This document shows, piece after piece, positions 50,577-60,661 of a DNA stretch of 64,000 nucleotides. How positions within the stretch are numbered: position 1 is the first letter of the stretch; every line of letters starts with the position of its first letter. The notes beneath the pieces were generated by a model. The model saw nothing but the letters and a program-made list of their open reading frames with translations. It was not told the DNA's origin and did not search any database. Source of the stretch: Pseudodonghicola flavimaris (GTDB taxonomy: Bacteria > Pseudomonadota > Alphaproteobacteria > Rhodobacterales > Rhodobacteraceae); contig NZ_JASNJD010000004.1 of the NCBI RefSeq assembly GCF_030164425.1, forward strand, positions 124,001 to 188,000, read 5' to 3'. A program made the translations under genes and the position numbers.

Positions 50577-50621
50577 GTAATAAACGGTTATGAGTCGTCG
50601 CGTCACCGGCAACTTTATTAC
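50577..50621. promoter_or_regulatory. Inverted repeat GTAATAAA/TTTATTAC
   Basis: GTAATAAA (50577-50584) and TTTATTAC (50614-50621) are perfect inverted repeats 29 bases apart. CGGT and ACCG just inside them may extend the symmetry. They lie in the A/T-rich gap upstream of the MaoC gene and downstream of the HAD gene. They could be a two-site operator or an mRNA stem; no regulator is assigned. Confidence 0.4.
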
Positions 50622-50656
50622 TTTGCAAGCGCAGAAAATCAAGAGGCTTTCTTGTG

Positions 50657-51532
50657 TCAACGCAGCCGGCCGATCGCATAGGTCGGCGCGCGCATTTCCT
50701 TTTCCAGATAAGCGCTTAGGGCCGATTCATCCGGCTGATGGGCGGTTCCGGTCTCTTCCGCGGCCAGACCGCCGGTGATGAAGAGGGAATCGAGATCCTC
50801 GCCCATCGCGCCGGCGATATCGGTGTGAATGCCGTCGCCGATGGCCAGAATCGAGGCCTGGGACACCTCCATTCCCAGGGCGGTCAGGCGGCGGCGGGCC
50901 AGGTCGTAGATCGGCGGATGCGGCTTGCCGAAATAGAGGCTCTCGCCGCCCATTTCGGTATAGAGGCTGGCCAGCGCGCCGGCGCACCATTCCCGGACCT
51001 CGCCACGGTCGACCACGATATCGGGGTTGGCGCAGAGCAGCTTCATCCCCTTCTGCTTGGCATAGAGGAACTGCGGCCGCAGGATCGCCGGGTTGGCCTG
51101 CGGGTCGAAGGGGCCGCAGCAGACGATGCCCTCGGCCTCCTCCAGCTCGACCCGGGTGATGTCCACCGGATCCTCAAGCACATGGATCGGCTCGAAGAAG
51201 CCCTGGTCGCGCTCCCATTCGCCCATGAACCAGACCTTCTGGCCGACGACGCCCTCGAACATCGCGGCGCGGGCGCTGTCGCCACTGGTGGCGATGGTGT
51301 CATAGGCATCTTCCGGCACGCCGAAGGCCGACAGCTGCTCAGCCACGCCGGCGCGGGGTTTCGGGGAATTGGTCACCAGCACCACAACGCCGCCGGTCCG
51401 GCGATAGGCCTGCAGCGCCGCCACGGCCTCGGGGTAGGCGGTGACGCCATTGTGCACGCAACCCCAGAGGTCGACAAACATCGCGTCGTAGGTCTGGGAA
51501 ATCTCGGAAAGGGCGGGGATGATCTGGGTCAT
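50657..51532 (-). CDS. HAD-superfamily hydrolase, subclass IIA (TIGR01459-like)
   Basis: A 291-residue HAD phosphatase. The nucleophile region is MFVDLWGCVHNG (Asp21, with Trp in place of the second Asp region seen in this subgroup), motif II is LVTNSPKPR, and motif III/IV is AIGDGIHTDIAGAMGE. Subclass IIA enzymes include NagD and phosphoglycolate phosphatases. The substrate is unknown. Confidence 0.88.
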   Translation of the reverse strand: MTQIIPALSEISQTYDAMFVDLWGCVHNGVTAYPEAVAALQAYRRTGGVVVLVTNSPKPRAGVAEQLSAFGVPEDAYDTIATSGDSARAAMFEGVVGQKVWFMGEWERDQGFFEPIHVLEDPVDITRVELEEAEGIVCCGPFDPQANPAILRPQFLYAKQKGMKLLCANPDIVVDRGEVREWCAGALASLYTEMGGESLYFGKPHPPIYDLARRRLTALGMEVSQASILAIGDGIHTDIAGAMGEDLDSLFITGGLAAEETGTAHQPDESALSAYLEKEMRAPTYAIGRLR

Positions 51533-51672
51533 GAAAGCCGTCTGCTGTGGTCTGGAGGGACAGAACGGGCCGGGGCGGCGGCGCGCCGGGCCGGGGATGA
51601 TCTGCGCCCACTAACACCGGTTTGTGGCAGAATGACAACGGCAAACCTCCGGCGGCTGCCGTCGCGGCCGGC

Positions 51673-51702
51673 TTGACATCGGCGGAGCGCTCACGGGTTA
51701 GT
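51673..51702 (+). promoter_or_regulatory. Candidate promoter of the M48 lipoprotein gene
   Basis: A perfect -35 TTGACA (51673-51678) is followed after 17-18 bases by GGTTAG/GTTAGT, a weak -10. The start codon lies 30 bases downstream behind AGAGGAGAG. Confidence 0.45.
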
Positions 51703-51731
51703 GATCCCGCCTGCAATCCAGAGGAGAGTTC

Positions 51732-52547
51732 ATGAGCCGGTTTTCCCGATTTTTCGCGGCGCTTGGCATCTGTGGTCTGACCACGGCCTGCGGCACCACG
51801 TATCAGTTGCCCGAACTGGGCGCCGGGCAGTCCGACACTGCCACCAGAATGTTCGCCGAGGCCCGTGCCGAAGGGCCGCGCCAGCCGCTATCGGCCGCAG
51901 CGGCAGAGCGCCGGTTCCAGCGGGTGGCGGCGCGGATCCAGCCGACCGGCCGGCGCTATTGCGAAACCCTCGCCCGCGAGGGCAGCAGCATCGATTGCAA
52001 CGTCGCCCTGGAGATCGACCGCAAGATGAAGCAGCGCAACGCCTATTTCACCTATGACGGCAAGGCCCCGGTGATCCGGATTTCGATGCCGATGCTGCAG
52101 GACAGCGCCAGCGACGACGAGGTGGCCTTCATCCTCGGGCACGAATATGGGCATCTCATCGGCCGCCATATCCAGAAGCAACAGCAACAGGCGCTGGCCG
52201 GGGCGCTGATCCTCGGGGTCATCACGGCGGCGGCCACCGCGAACGCCTCCAGCTACAATCCTAACACCGTCAGCCAGAGCATGGATCTCGGCGCGGCGGC
52301 GGGGTCGATGGCCTATTCCCAGACCTACGAGCTGGAAAGCGACACGCTGGGGACGCGGATCGCGGATGCGGCGGGCTACGATCCGGTCAAGGGCGCGAAG
52401 TTCTTTGCCCGTTCGGAAGCGGCACGGACCACCGCCGGCAACCTGTCGTTCTGGGGCACCCATCCGCCCGACGCCAAGCGGCTCGCCACGGTTTTGGCCA
52501 CCAAGCAGCAGATCGACGCCAATATCGGGCTGCAGAAGGTTCAGTAG
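51732..52547 (+). CDS. M48 family zinc metalloprotease, lipoprotein
   Basis: A 271-residue lipoprotein with a signal peptide and the lipobox LTTAC (Cys20), so it is lipid-anchored in the periplasm. The zinc motif HEYGH is at residues 137-141 and the third ligand is in YELESDTLG (about 201). This is the BepA/LoiP-like group involved in outer-membrane quality control. A strong ribosome binding site (GAGGAGAG) precedes the ATG. Confidence 0.92.
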   Translation: MSRFSRFFAALGICGLTTACGTTYQLPELGAGQSDTATRMFAEARAEGPRQPLSAAAAERRFQRVAARIQPTGRRYCETLAREGSSIDCNVALEIDRKMKQRNAYFTYDGKAPVIRISMPMLQDSASDDEVAFILGHEYGHLIGRHIQKQQQQALAGALILGVITAAATANASSYNPNTVSQSMDLGAAAGSMAYSQTYELESDTLGTRIADAAGYDPVKGAKFFARSEAARTTAGNLSFWGTHPPDAKRLATVLATKQQIDANIGLQKVQ

Positions 52548-52602
52548 GACGCGGGCGGGATCACGCATTTACCGTGGGGGCGGAGGGCGTTAGACCGGAT
52601 CC

Positions 52603-53799
52603 ATGCAAAATCTCGCGATCCTTCTGGCCACCATCGCCCTGCTCGGCGTTCTGATGTGGCCGCGCCTGTCCGAGGCACCGCTGTGGCGGGCCACGGTGAC
52701 GCCTCTGGCCTCGATCATCGGCAGCGGCTTTCTGGTGCTGGGGCCGATCCTGGACGATGGCTACGGGCTTTATGCCCCGATCGCGATGGCGGCGCTCTGT
52801 CTCGGCGCCTGGGTCTTCGGCGCGGCGGTGCGTTTCAACATCGCCGCGATCGAGCGTGCCGGCGGGCGCCGCAGCCGGGCGGAGGAGCGGGTGGAGACCC
52901 TGGCCTCCTGGGCGCTGGCCTTCGCCTATGTGATCTCGGTCTGCTATTACCTGAACCTGTTTGGCGCCTTTGCGGTCAGCCTGACGCCGCTGAAAGGCCC
53001 CGACCACGCGCGGGAGGTGACCACGGCGGTGTTCCTGGTGGTGCTGATCGCCGGCTGGGCACGCGGCTTCGGCGCGCTGGAGCGGATGGAGCAGGTGGCG
53101 GTCAGCCTCAAGCTCGCCATCATCCTCGGGCTGCTGGTGGGGCTGGCGCAATATGTGGCGCAGCACGCGGTGGCCGGCGACCTGGTGCTGAACGATCCCG
53201 GGCTGAGCGGCTGGCCGGCGGTAACCCTGGCCTTCGGGCTGATCGTCACCGTGCAGGGCTTCGAGACCGCCCGCTATCTGGGCGAGACCTATGATGCGCG
53301 GACCCGGATCCGCGCGATGCGGCTGGCGCAAGCTTTGGCGACGCTGATCTACATGGTCTATATCTGCCTGCTGGCCTTCGATTTTCCGGCCGGCGAGGTG
53401 GCGCTGACCGAAACCGCGATCATCGATCTGATGCAGCTGGTGGCGCCGATCTTGCCGGTGTTGCTGGTGGCGGCGGCGCTGGCGGCGCAGTTCAGTGCCG
53501 CGGTGGCCGATACCGCCGGATCGGGCGGGCTGGTGGCGGAGCTGACCGGCGGTCGGATCAGTTCGCGCCAGTCCTACGTGCTGCTGGTGGCGATTGGCAT
53601 CCTGCTGACCTGGAGCGCCGATGTCTTCCAGATCATCTCCTATGCCTCGCGCGCCTTCGCGGCCTATTACGCGCTGCAGGCGGTGATCGCCGCGCTGGCG
53701 GCACGGGGCCGCCCCGGCACGGCCTGGCGGGGGCCGGCCTTCGTCGCGCTGGCGCTTCTGGGGCTGGCCATCGTGATCTTCGGCACCCCGGTGGAGTAG
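52603..53799 (+). CDS. Polytopic membrane protein, possible APC-superfamily transporter
   Basis: A 398-residue integral membrane protein with about ten to eleven hydrophobic helices. Scattered features (IIGSGFLVLGP near residue 38, and GFETARYLGETYDARTR near 225 with a helix break) recall amino acid permeases of the APC superfamily. No substrate-defining motif is visible. It is a lone gene between the M48 lipoprotein gene and a broken lipoprotein gene. Confidence 0.7.
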   Translation: MQNLAILLATIALLGVLMWPRLSEAPLWRATVTPLASIIGSGFLVLGPILDDGYGLYAPIAMAALCLGAWVFGAAVRFNIAAIERAGGRRSRAEERVETLASWALAFAYVISVCYYLNLFGAFAVSLTPLKGPDHAREVTTAVFLVVLIAGWARGFGALERMEQVAVSLKLAIILGLLVGLAQYVAQHAVAGDLVLNDPGLSGWPAVTLAFGLIVTVQGFETARYLGETYDARTRIRAMRLAQALATLIYMVYICLLAFDFPAGEVALTETAIIDLMQLVAPILPVLLVAAALAAQFSAAVADTAGSGGLVAELTGGRISSRQSYVLLVAIGILLTWSADVFQIISYASRAFAAYYALQAVIAALAARGRPGTAWRGPAFVALALLGLAIVIFGTPVE

Positions 53800-53860
53800 G
53801 GCGCAGGTATCGTCCTACCGTGGCCGATGTCCGTTGCGGCCCGGAAAGGGCCGGGCGGGG

Positions 53861-54235
53861 TCAGTTCGCCGGCTTGACCGCGATGCCGGTGCCGGTGCGG
53901 GTGCCCCAGCTGAAGGGCGAGATCTCGACCGCGGAAATCTCGGTTTCCACGACCCGGCTCGCGCCCATCTTGGCGGCGTCGCTGCGCAGCTTGGCCTCGA
54001 CCTGTTCGACCGTCGGGTTCGGATGGAACGCGGTGGTCTTTTTCACGGTGACCTTGAGATCGCCCAGCTTGGTTTCTCGCGCGGGGTCATATGCGGTGGC
54101 GCTCAGCACGACCGCGCTGGCCTCGATCTGATCGACTGGCTGGTTGCGCAGTTCGCGGTCGATATTAGTGGTCTCTCAGGTGTCGCAGGCCGCCAGGGTC
54201 AGCGCCGCCAGGATGGGCCGCAGGAAGGGTTTCAT
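53861..54235 (-). pseudogene. Small lipoprotein gene interrupted by an in-frame TGA
   Basis: Read as one frame, this encodes a 124-residue lipoprotein: a signal peptide MKPFLRPILAALTLAAC with the lipobox cysteine at position 17, then D, T, a TGA at codon 20 (54176-54178), and an unbroken continuation starting ETTNIDRELRNQPVDQ and ending at 53861. The distal part is compact and hydrophilic, like a small periplasmic domain, and stays open for 104 codons. The simplest reading is a recent nonsense mutation or a sequencing error; selenocysteine or stop read-through is possible but unsupported. It lies downstream of the ppaC terminator. Confidence 0.75.
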
Positions 54236-54252
54236 CGCAGGGGCTCCTTCTG

Positions 54253-54287
54253 AAAAAAAAGACCCCGCAGGTGCCACCTGCGGGGTC
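54253..54287 (-). terminator. Intrinsic terminator of the pyrophosphatase gene
   Basis: On the minus strand GACCCCGCAGGT and ACCTGCGGGGTC form a perfect 12-bp stem with a three-base loop, followed by eight T. It lies 40 bases after the ppaC stop. Confidence 0.93.
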
Positions 54288-54326
54288 CGGGACTTAACTG
54301 TGGCGCGGGGCCGGTAACCTCGGGCC

Positions 54327-55247
54327 TTAGACCTTGAGGTTCGGAATGATCTGCTTCTTGCGGCTCATGATGCCGGGCAGGACCACGGTGTCGCCTTCGA
54401 CGGTGGCGCCGAAGCTCTTCTCGGCGACGGTCTTGACCAGATCGTTCGGCACCAGCAGCGTGGCTTCTTCGTTCAGGATGTCGATGACGAAGAGCAGGAC
54501 CTGATCGGCGCCGTCTTCCTTGGCAACGTCCACCATCGAGTTCATCAGGCTGTCCTTGCGGTCCAGCACGATCTTCGGCGCGGTGGTTTCCAGAACGGAG
54601 ACGCGGAATTCGGTGCCGTCGATGTTGTATTCCTTCGAATCCATCCGCAGCAGCTCGGCGTCGGAGAAGGCGGAGACATCGGATTTCGCTTCGAACATCT
54701 CAGCCGCATAGGCGGAGATGTCGACCCCCAGATCGGCGGCCAGCTTCTCGGCCACGGCCTTGTCGTGATCGGTGGTGGTGGGGCTGCGGAATTCCAGCGT
54801 GTCGGACAGGATGCAGGACAGCGCAGCACCCTTGATCGCCTCGGGCATCTTGGCGGCGTCGTCGCCCATCAGGTCGATCATGATGGTGGCGGTGCAGGCC
54901 AGCGGCCGTACGGTGATGTCGATCGGGCCCTTGGTCTCGATCCCGCCGACCAGTTTGTGGTGGTCGATGATGGCGCGGATATCGGCGGCATTGATGTCGG
55001 CCGGCAGCTCGGCCGGGTTGTTGGTGTCGACGATGACCACCGGCGCATCGGCGTCGACGCCCGAGATGATTTCCGGTTTGTCGAGGTTCCAGCGCGTCAG
55101 CACGAAGGCGGCCTCGGTGTTGGGTTCGCCCAGCAGCTTCGGCGCGGCGGCTTCGCCTTTCACCTCGGTCAGGTACCAGGCCCAGATGATCGGCGAGCCG
55201 GTGGAATCGGTATCGGGGGATTTGTGGCCAAAGACTTGAATGGTCAT
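54327..55247 (-). CDS. ppaC: Manganese-dependent inorganic pyrophosphatase (family II)
   Basis: A 306-residue DHH-family pyrophosphatase. The metal-binding motifs are FGHKSPDTDSTGS (residues 5-17), VDTNNPAEL, and DHHKL, followed by the DHHA2 domain whose signature ends with SRKKQIIPNL. No regulatory CBS insert is present, and length is normal for the short form. It starts at ATG 55247; an upstream frame extension is not conserved. A perfect intrinsic terminator follows. Confidence 0.95.
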   Translation of the reverse strand: MTIQVFGHKSPDTDSTGSPIIWAWYLTEVKGEAAAPKLLGEPNTEAAFVLTRWNLDKPEIISGVDADAPVVIVDTNNPAELPADINAADIRAIIDHHKLVGGIETKGPIDITVRPLACTATIMIDLMGDDAAKMPEAIKGAALSCILSDTLEFRSPTTTDHDKAVAEKLAADLGVDISAYAAEMFEAKSDVSAFSDAELLRMDSKEYNIDGTEFRVSVLETTAPKIVLDRKDSLMNSMVDVAKEDGADQVLLFVIDILNEEATLLVPNDLVKTVAEKSFGATVEGDTVVLPGIMSRKKQIIPNLKV

Positions 55248-55358
55248 GGGGCTATCCTGTGCAGCATGAAATTTGAGGGCCTTATAAGGATGTCGTTTTC
55301 TCTTGTCACCCATGGCGCGCGCGGTCGCGGCGCTTCGCCGACGGGCGGGGGCTTCGGG

Positions 55359-56345
55359 TCAGAATATTGCGCGGCGAAGGGCGAATCCGGCCTGTTCCAG
55401 CACGCTCAGCAAGCCGGTTTCGCCGCTTAGATGCGCGACGCCGACGGCGATCACGACGGTCGGCTCGTTCCGTTCCAGAATTCGCGGCAGCCAGAGGGCG
55501 TTACGCCCGACCAGAAGCGAACCTTGAAACTCTTCCCACTTGCGGTCGAAGTCCTCGGGCGGCAGCCCGGACCGGGTCCGGGCGACCCGGCGCAGGAGTT
55601 CCATCGCGAAGCTCGAATCCTCGGCGAAATAGGCCTCGCGCAGGGTGGCAAGGTAATCCTCCGCCCCCTCGTAGAGTGGCTGCGACAGCAGCAGCTCCTC
55701 GACCTGCTGGGGCAGCGGCTTGGCGTTCATGATCGCCGTCAGCTCCTGCATCGTTTCCAGCGAGGCAAGCGGGATGCCACGGTCTGCGGCGATGGCCTCC
55801 AGCCGCATGTCCAGCCCCTCGGCGGCCTGTTTGTCCTGCCGGATGCAGGCCGGCATCGACAGCATCTGGTCCAGCATCCAGGGGCGCATCTTGGCCGCCA
55901 TCCATGGCGGGATGCCATGATGGCGCAGCAATGTGGAGAAGGCGGCCCATTTCTCCGCCCCCATGATGTCGATCAGCGTCGGCCCCTCCGACAGCAGGAA
56001 GGCGGACATGTTCTCCGCACTGGTGAAATCCGCCATTTCGTCTGGCGCCACTTCCAGCAGCAGCAGATCGGCCGCCTCCAGCACCGGCGCCAGCCGGTGG
56101 GCGGCGTCGATCATGCGGGGGTCGTTCAGATGCATGGTGCCGATCAGATGCAGGGTCTGGCCGTTGCGCTCGGCGATCCAGTGATTGCCACGGGCGTAGG
56201 GCGTGGCCTCCGTCAGGGCGCGAATCTCCTGCCGCTCGGTGTCGCTGAGCGTGGTGGCCAGATCGGTGCCGCCGCAGACGGGCGCGGCCAGCAGCGCGGC
56301 GGGCAGGAGAAGCAGGGCGAACAGGGCTGCAATCAGGGCGTGCAT
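55359..56345 (-). CDS. TraB/GumN family protein, exported
   Basis: A 328-residue protein with a signal peptide (about residues 1-20). The TraB/GumN domain has GTMHLNDPRM (about 69-78) and the C-terminal AVGVAHLSGETGLL, where conserved histidines suggest a Tiki/EreA-like metal hydrolase fold. Activity is unproven in bacteria. GGAGG lies four bases before the ATG at 56345. It is upstream of ppaC in the same direction, with 111 bases between. Confidence 0.87.
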   Translation of the reverse strand: MHALIAALFALLLLPAALLAAPVCGGTDLATTLSDTERQEIRALTEATPYARGNHWIAERNGQTLHLIGTMHLNDPRMIDAAHRLAPVLEAADLLLLEVAPDEMADFTSAENMSAFLLSEGPTLIDIMGAEKWAAFSTLLRHHGIPPWMAAKMRPWMLDQMLSMPACIRQDKQAAEGLDMRLEAIAADRGIPLASLETMQELTAIMNAKPLPQQVEELLLSQPLYEGAEDYLATLREAYFAEDSSFAMELLRRVARTRSGLPPEDFDRKWEEFQGSLLVGRNALWLPRILERNEPTVVIAVGVAHLSGETGLLSVLEQAGFALRRAIF

Positions 56346-56495
56346 CGGACCTCCGGAGAACTGATGCGACGCTAGTGATGCGAACTGGCGAAGGCAATGG
56401 GGCCCCGGGCGGACCGTCGCGGCGGCGGCTGGGCGCGCTGATGATCGGTTGTCTGCCGCTTGGATATGTCGCCATCTGCGGCTAGCTTGCGCCGC

Positions 56496-57191
56496 ATGGA
56501 CCGGGAAGAACAGTTGTATCCACCGATCAAGGCACTGCTGGAACGGCAGGGCTATGAGGTCAAGGGCGAGGTCGGGGCCGCCGATGTCGTTGCCCGCCGG
56601 GGGGAGGAGCCGCCGGTGATCGTGGAACTGAAACTGCGCTTCTCGCTCAGCCTTTATCATCAGGCGGTGGCGCGGCAGGCGATCAGCGATCTGATCTATG
56701 TCGCGGTGCCGAAGCCTTCTGGCCGTACAGCGCGACGGATGCTCAAGGACAACATGGCGCTATGCCGGCGGCTGGGGCTGGGGCTGATCGTGTTGCGGAG
56801 GGATGGCAAGGGCGATCCGCTGGCCGAGGTGCTCTGCGATCCGGGACCCTATGCCCCGCGCAAGTCCAGGGTGCGGCAGGCCCGCCTGCTGCGGGAGTTC
56901 GACCGGATCGCCGGCGACCCCAACACCGGCGGCACCACCCGGGGGGGGATCGTTACCGGCTATCGTCAGGATGCGCTGCGCTGCGCCGCCTATCTGGCCG
57001 GGCGGGAGACCGCGCGCGGCGCCGAGGTGGCGCAGGAAACCGGGGTCAAGGCGGCGACCCGGCTGATGCGGGACAACCACTATGGCTGGTTCGACCGGGT
57101 GGCGACCGGGGTTTATGCGCTGACACCGGCCGGGCGCGAGGGTCTGGCGCAATGGCCGCTGCCGGCAGAGGCGGGCCCTGCGGGGGGCTGA
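56496..57191 (+). CDS. DUF2161 family, PD-(D/E)XK-like protein
   Basis: A 231-residue protein. The N-terminal 90 residues show a restriction-endonuclease-like core: Asp in GAADVVARRG and the ExK pair in VIVELKLRF, followed by YHQAVARQAISD. The C-terminal part has a winged-helix-like segment. The family is often annotated as a putative phosphodiesterase of unknown role. The ATG at 56496 was preferred to an upstream TTG at 56460. It is a single gene, divergent from the TraB-family gene. Confidence 0.82.
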   Translation: MDREEQLYPPIKALLERQGYEVKGEVGAADVVARRGEEPPVIVELKLRFSLSLYHQAVARQAISDLIYVAVPKPSGRTARRMLKDNMALCRRLGLGLIVLRRDGKGDPLAEVLCDPGPYAPRKSRVRQARLLREFDRIAGDPNTGGTTRGGIVTGYRQDALRCAAYLAGRETARGAEVAQETGVKAATRLMRDNHYGWFDRVATGVYALTPAGREGLAQWPLPAEAGPAGG

Positions 57192-57227
57192 GACCGCAGC
57201 CGCGGCAAAAAAATTGAAACCCGGATG

Positions 57228-57256
57228 TTGACTCGATGCGGTTCGCTATCTAGCTA
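57228..57256 (+). promoter_or_regulatory. Candidate promoter of groESL
   Basis: TTGACT (57228-57233) precedes TATCTAGCTAG (from 57247). The -10 spacing is ambiguous: TAGCTA gives 17 bases but matches poorly, and TATCTA gives only 13. The CIRCE element begins a few bases downstream, as expected for an HrcA-controlled promoter. Confidence 0.45.
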
Positions 57257-57260
57257 GCCG

Positions 57261-57287
57261 TTAGCACTCTCTCCAAGTGAGTGCTAA
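57261..57287 (+). promoter_or_regulatory. CIRCE operator (HrcA binding site)
   Basis: TTAGCACTC, nine bases, GAGTGCTAA is a perfect match to the CIRCE consensus. The heat-shock repressor HrcA binds it and needs GroEL for activity, so the operon is feedback controlled. It lies 69 bases before the groES start. Confidence 0.97.
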
Positions 57288-57355
57288 TAGCCCCTCCCGG
57301 GATACCGCGGGGCGGGCAATTGAACACGAACTTTGAGCCTCAAGGAGCTGCAAAG

Positions 57356-57643
57356 ATGGCATTCAAACCGCTTCATGACCGGGTGCTGGTCAAGCGCGTC
57401 GAAAGCGAAGAGAAAACCGCAGGCGGGCTGATCATCCCCGATAGCGCGAAAGAAAAGCCCAGCGAAGGCGAAGTTGTCGCCTGCGGTGAAGGCGCGCGCA
57501 AAGACAGCGGCGAGCTGATCCCGATGGCCGTCAAAGCCGGGGACAAGGTCCTGTTCGGCAAGTGGTCGGGCACCGAGGTCACCGTCGAAGGTCAGGAACT
57601 GCTGATCATGAAGGAAAGCGACATCATGGGGATCATCGAGTAA
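57356..57643 (+). CDS. groES: Co-chaperonin GroES
   Basis: A 95-residue lid protein of the GroEL chamber. It begins [15 protein letters not shown] and has the mobile-loop segment [18 protein letters not shown]. The ATG at 57356 follows CAAGGAG; the frame's earlier start would overlap CIRCE. groEL follows after 65 bases. Confidence 0.98.
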   Translation: MAFKPLHDRVLVKRVESEEKTAGGLIIPDSAKEKPSEGEVVACGEGARKDSGELIPMAVKAGDKVLFGKWSGTEVTVEGQELLIMKESDIMGIIE

Positions 57644-57678
57644 GCGCGCCCGCGCTGCTCTGATCTTCTGATCGCTGA

Positions 57679-59358
<1,680 letters not shown>

Positions 59359-59381
59359 GCCTGACCCTCAGCTTTTGCTGG

Positions 59382-59408
59382 AAAGGGGCCCTTCGGGGCC
59401 CCTTTTTT
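59382..59408 (+). terminator. Intrinsic terminator of groESL
   Basis: AAAGGGGCCC and GGGCCCCTTT form a 10-bp stem around a TTCG tetraloop, followed by a T run. Confidence 0.95.
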
Positions 59409-59514
59409 CATGTGCCGCCGGTGTCCCCGCAGGCGGGGCTCAGTCAACGCTAGGAACTGTCACACCGAGCCTGTAGCATGTCGCCGAACCGTCCGCAGAT
59501 CGGGAGAGGATATC

Positions 59515-60651
59515 ATGGGGTTGGTAAGGGGGGTGATGGCCGCGCTGTGCGCGATGGTCGGCCTGACGGCGGCCGCCGCGGCAGAGCAGGAGGTCAGCAG
59601 TTTCGCCATCGCGCAGGACGTGTTTCGCGCCGGGCAGACCGTAACCCTGGACGAGGCGGGCCGCGCCGATGCCTTTCTGGCAGGGGAGCGGGTGACGCTT
59701 GATGCCGATGTGACCGGCACTGCCCATGTCGCCGGGCGCTGGGCGGTGCTGTCGGGGGCGATCGGGCAGAATCTCTATGCGCTGGGACAGCGGCTGACCC
59801 TGTCGGGGCCGGTCGCGGGCAATGCGACGCTGCTGGGGCAGGAGCTGCGGATCACCGCGCCGGTGGGCGGCAACCTGCGCGCCACCGCCTCGGACCTGCG
59901 GTTGACCGGGGATGTGACGGGCTATGCCATGCTGGCGGGCGAACGGGTCGAGATCGACAGCGCCATCGCCGGCGATCTGGCCCTGACCGCGCGCGAGGTC
60001 GATTTCGGCACCGGCGCCAGGGTCGAAGGCACCCTGATCCTTTACGAAAACCAGCCCGGCAGCCTGACCATTCCGGCCACCGTCGCGCCGTCCGATCGGG
60101 TGGAGCGGCGTCCGGCCGACGCCTGGGGCGACGATCATCGCCGCCCGATGATGTCCTGGCGCGGGGTCTTGAGCGGGTTTCTCGCCGGGGTGTTGCTGAT
60201 CGCGGCGATCGCGGCCGGCATCGCGCTGCTGGCGCCGGAGGCATTGGCGGCGATGCGGCGGCGCATCCTCGACCGGCCGGGGCGCAGCCTCGGGCTGGGC
60301 TTCGTCGCCCTGTCGGCGCTGGCCGGGGCGGGGCTGGTCGTCGCGCTCACCGGGATCGGGATCCTGCTGACGCCTGCGTTTTTCCTGCTGGCGGCGCTGG
60401 CCGGGCTCTTCGGTTACGTGATCGGCGCCTACGCGCTCGGCGTGGCGCTGCTCGGGGCGGCGGGTCGGCCGCTGCCGCAGGGGATCGGCGACCGGGCGCT
60501 GGCCGCCGGGGTCGGGGCGCTGGTGGCCGGTCTGGTGGCGCTGATCCCGTTCTTCGGCTGGCTGTTCGTTCTGGCGCTGGTGCTGGTCGGCCTCGGTGCG
60601 CTGACGATCCGGCTGCTGCCGGAGCATATGACCGGCGTGCCGCGGTACTGA
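59515..60651 (+). CDS. Exported bactofilin-like repeat protein with membrane domain
   Basis: A 378-residue protein. A signal peptide (about residues 1-23) precedes about 160 residues of short repeated beta-strand units (alternating hydrophobic and G-D/N turns, such as LDADVTGTAHVAG and LSGPVAGNATLLG) resembling the right-handed beta helix of bactofilin/polymer-forming proteins. A hydrophilic linker follows, then four or five membrane helices (about 220-365). GGAGAGGA precedes the ATG at 59515. Function unknown; the beta helix would be periplasmic, unlike cytosolic bactofilins. Confidence 0.75.
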   Translation: MGLVRGVMAALCAMVGLTAAAAAEQEVSSFAIAQDVFRAGQTVTLDEAGRADAFLAGERVTLDADVTGTAHVAGRWAVLSGAIGQNLYALGQRLTLSGPVAGNATLLGQELRITAPVGGNLRATASDLRLTGDVTGYAMLAGERVEIDSAIAGDLALTAREVDFGTGARVEGTLILYENQPGSLTIPATVAPSDRVERRPADAWGDDHRRPMMSWRGVLSGFLAGVLLIAAIAAGIALLAPEALAAMRRRILDRPGRSLGLGFVALSALAGAGLVVALTGIGILLTPAFFLLAALAGLFGYVIGAYALGVALLGAAGRPLPQGIGDRALAAGVGALVAGLVALIPFFGWLFVLALVLVGLGALTIRLLPEHMTGVPRY

Positions 60652-60661
60652 GCCGGTGGCG

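Noticed and set aside
54170-54180. Selenocysteine codon in the small lipoprotein gene
   Set aside because: The TGA is in a good protein context, but no clear SECIS hairpin was recognised just downstream and the residue is not in a redox motif. A nonsense mutation is simpler; the question is kept as a finding.
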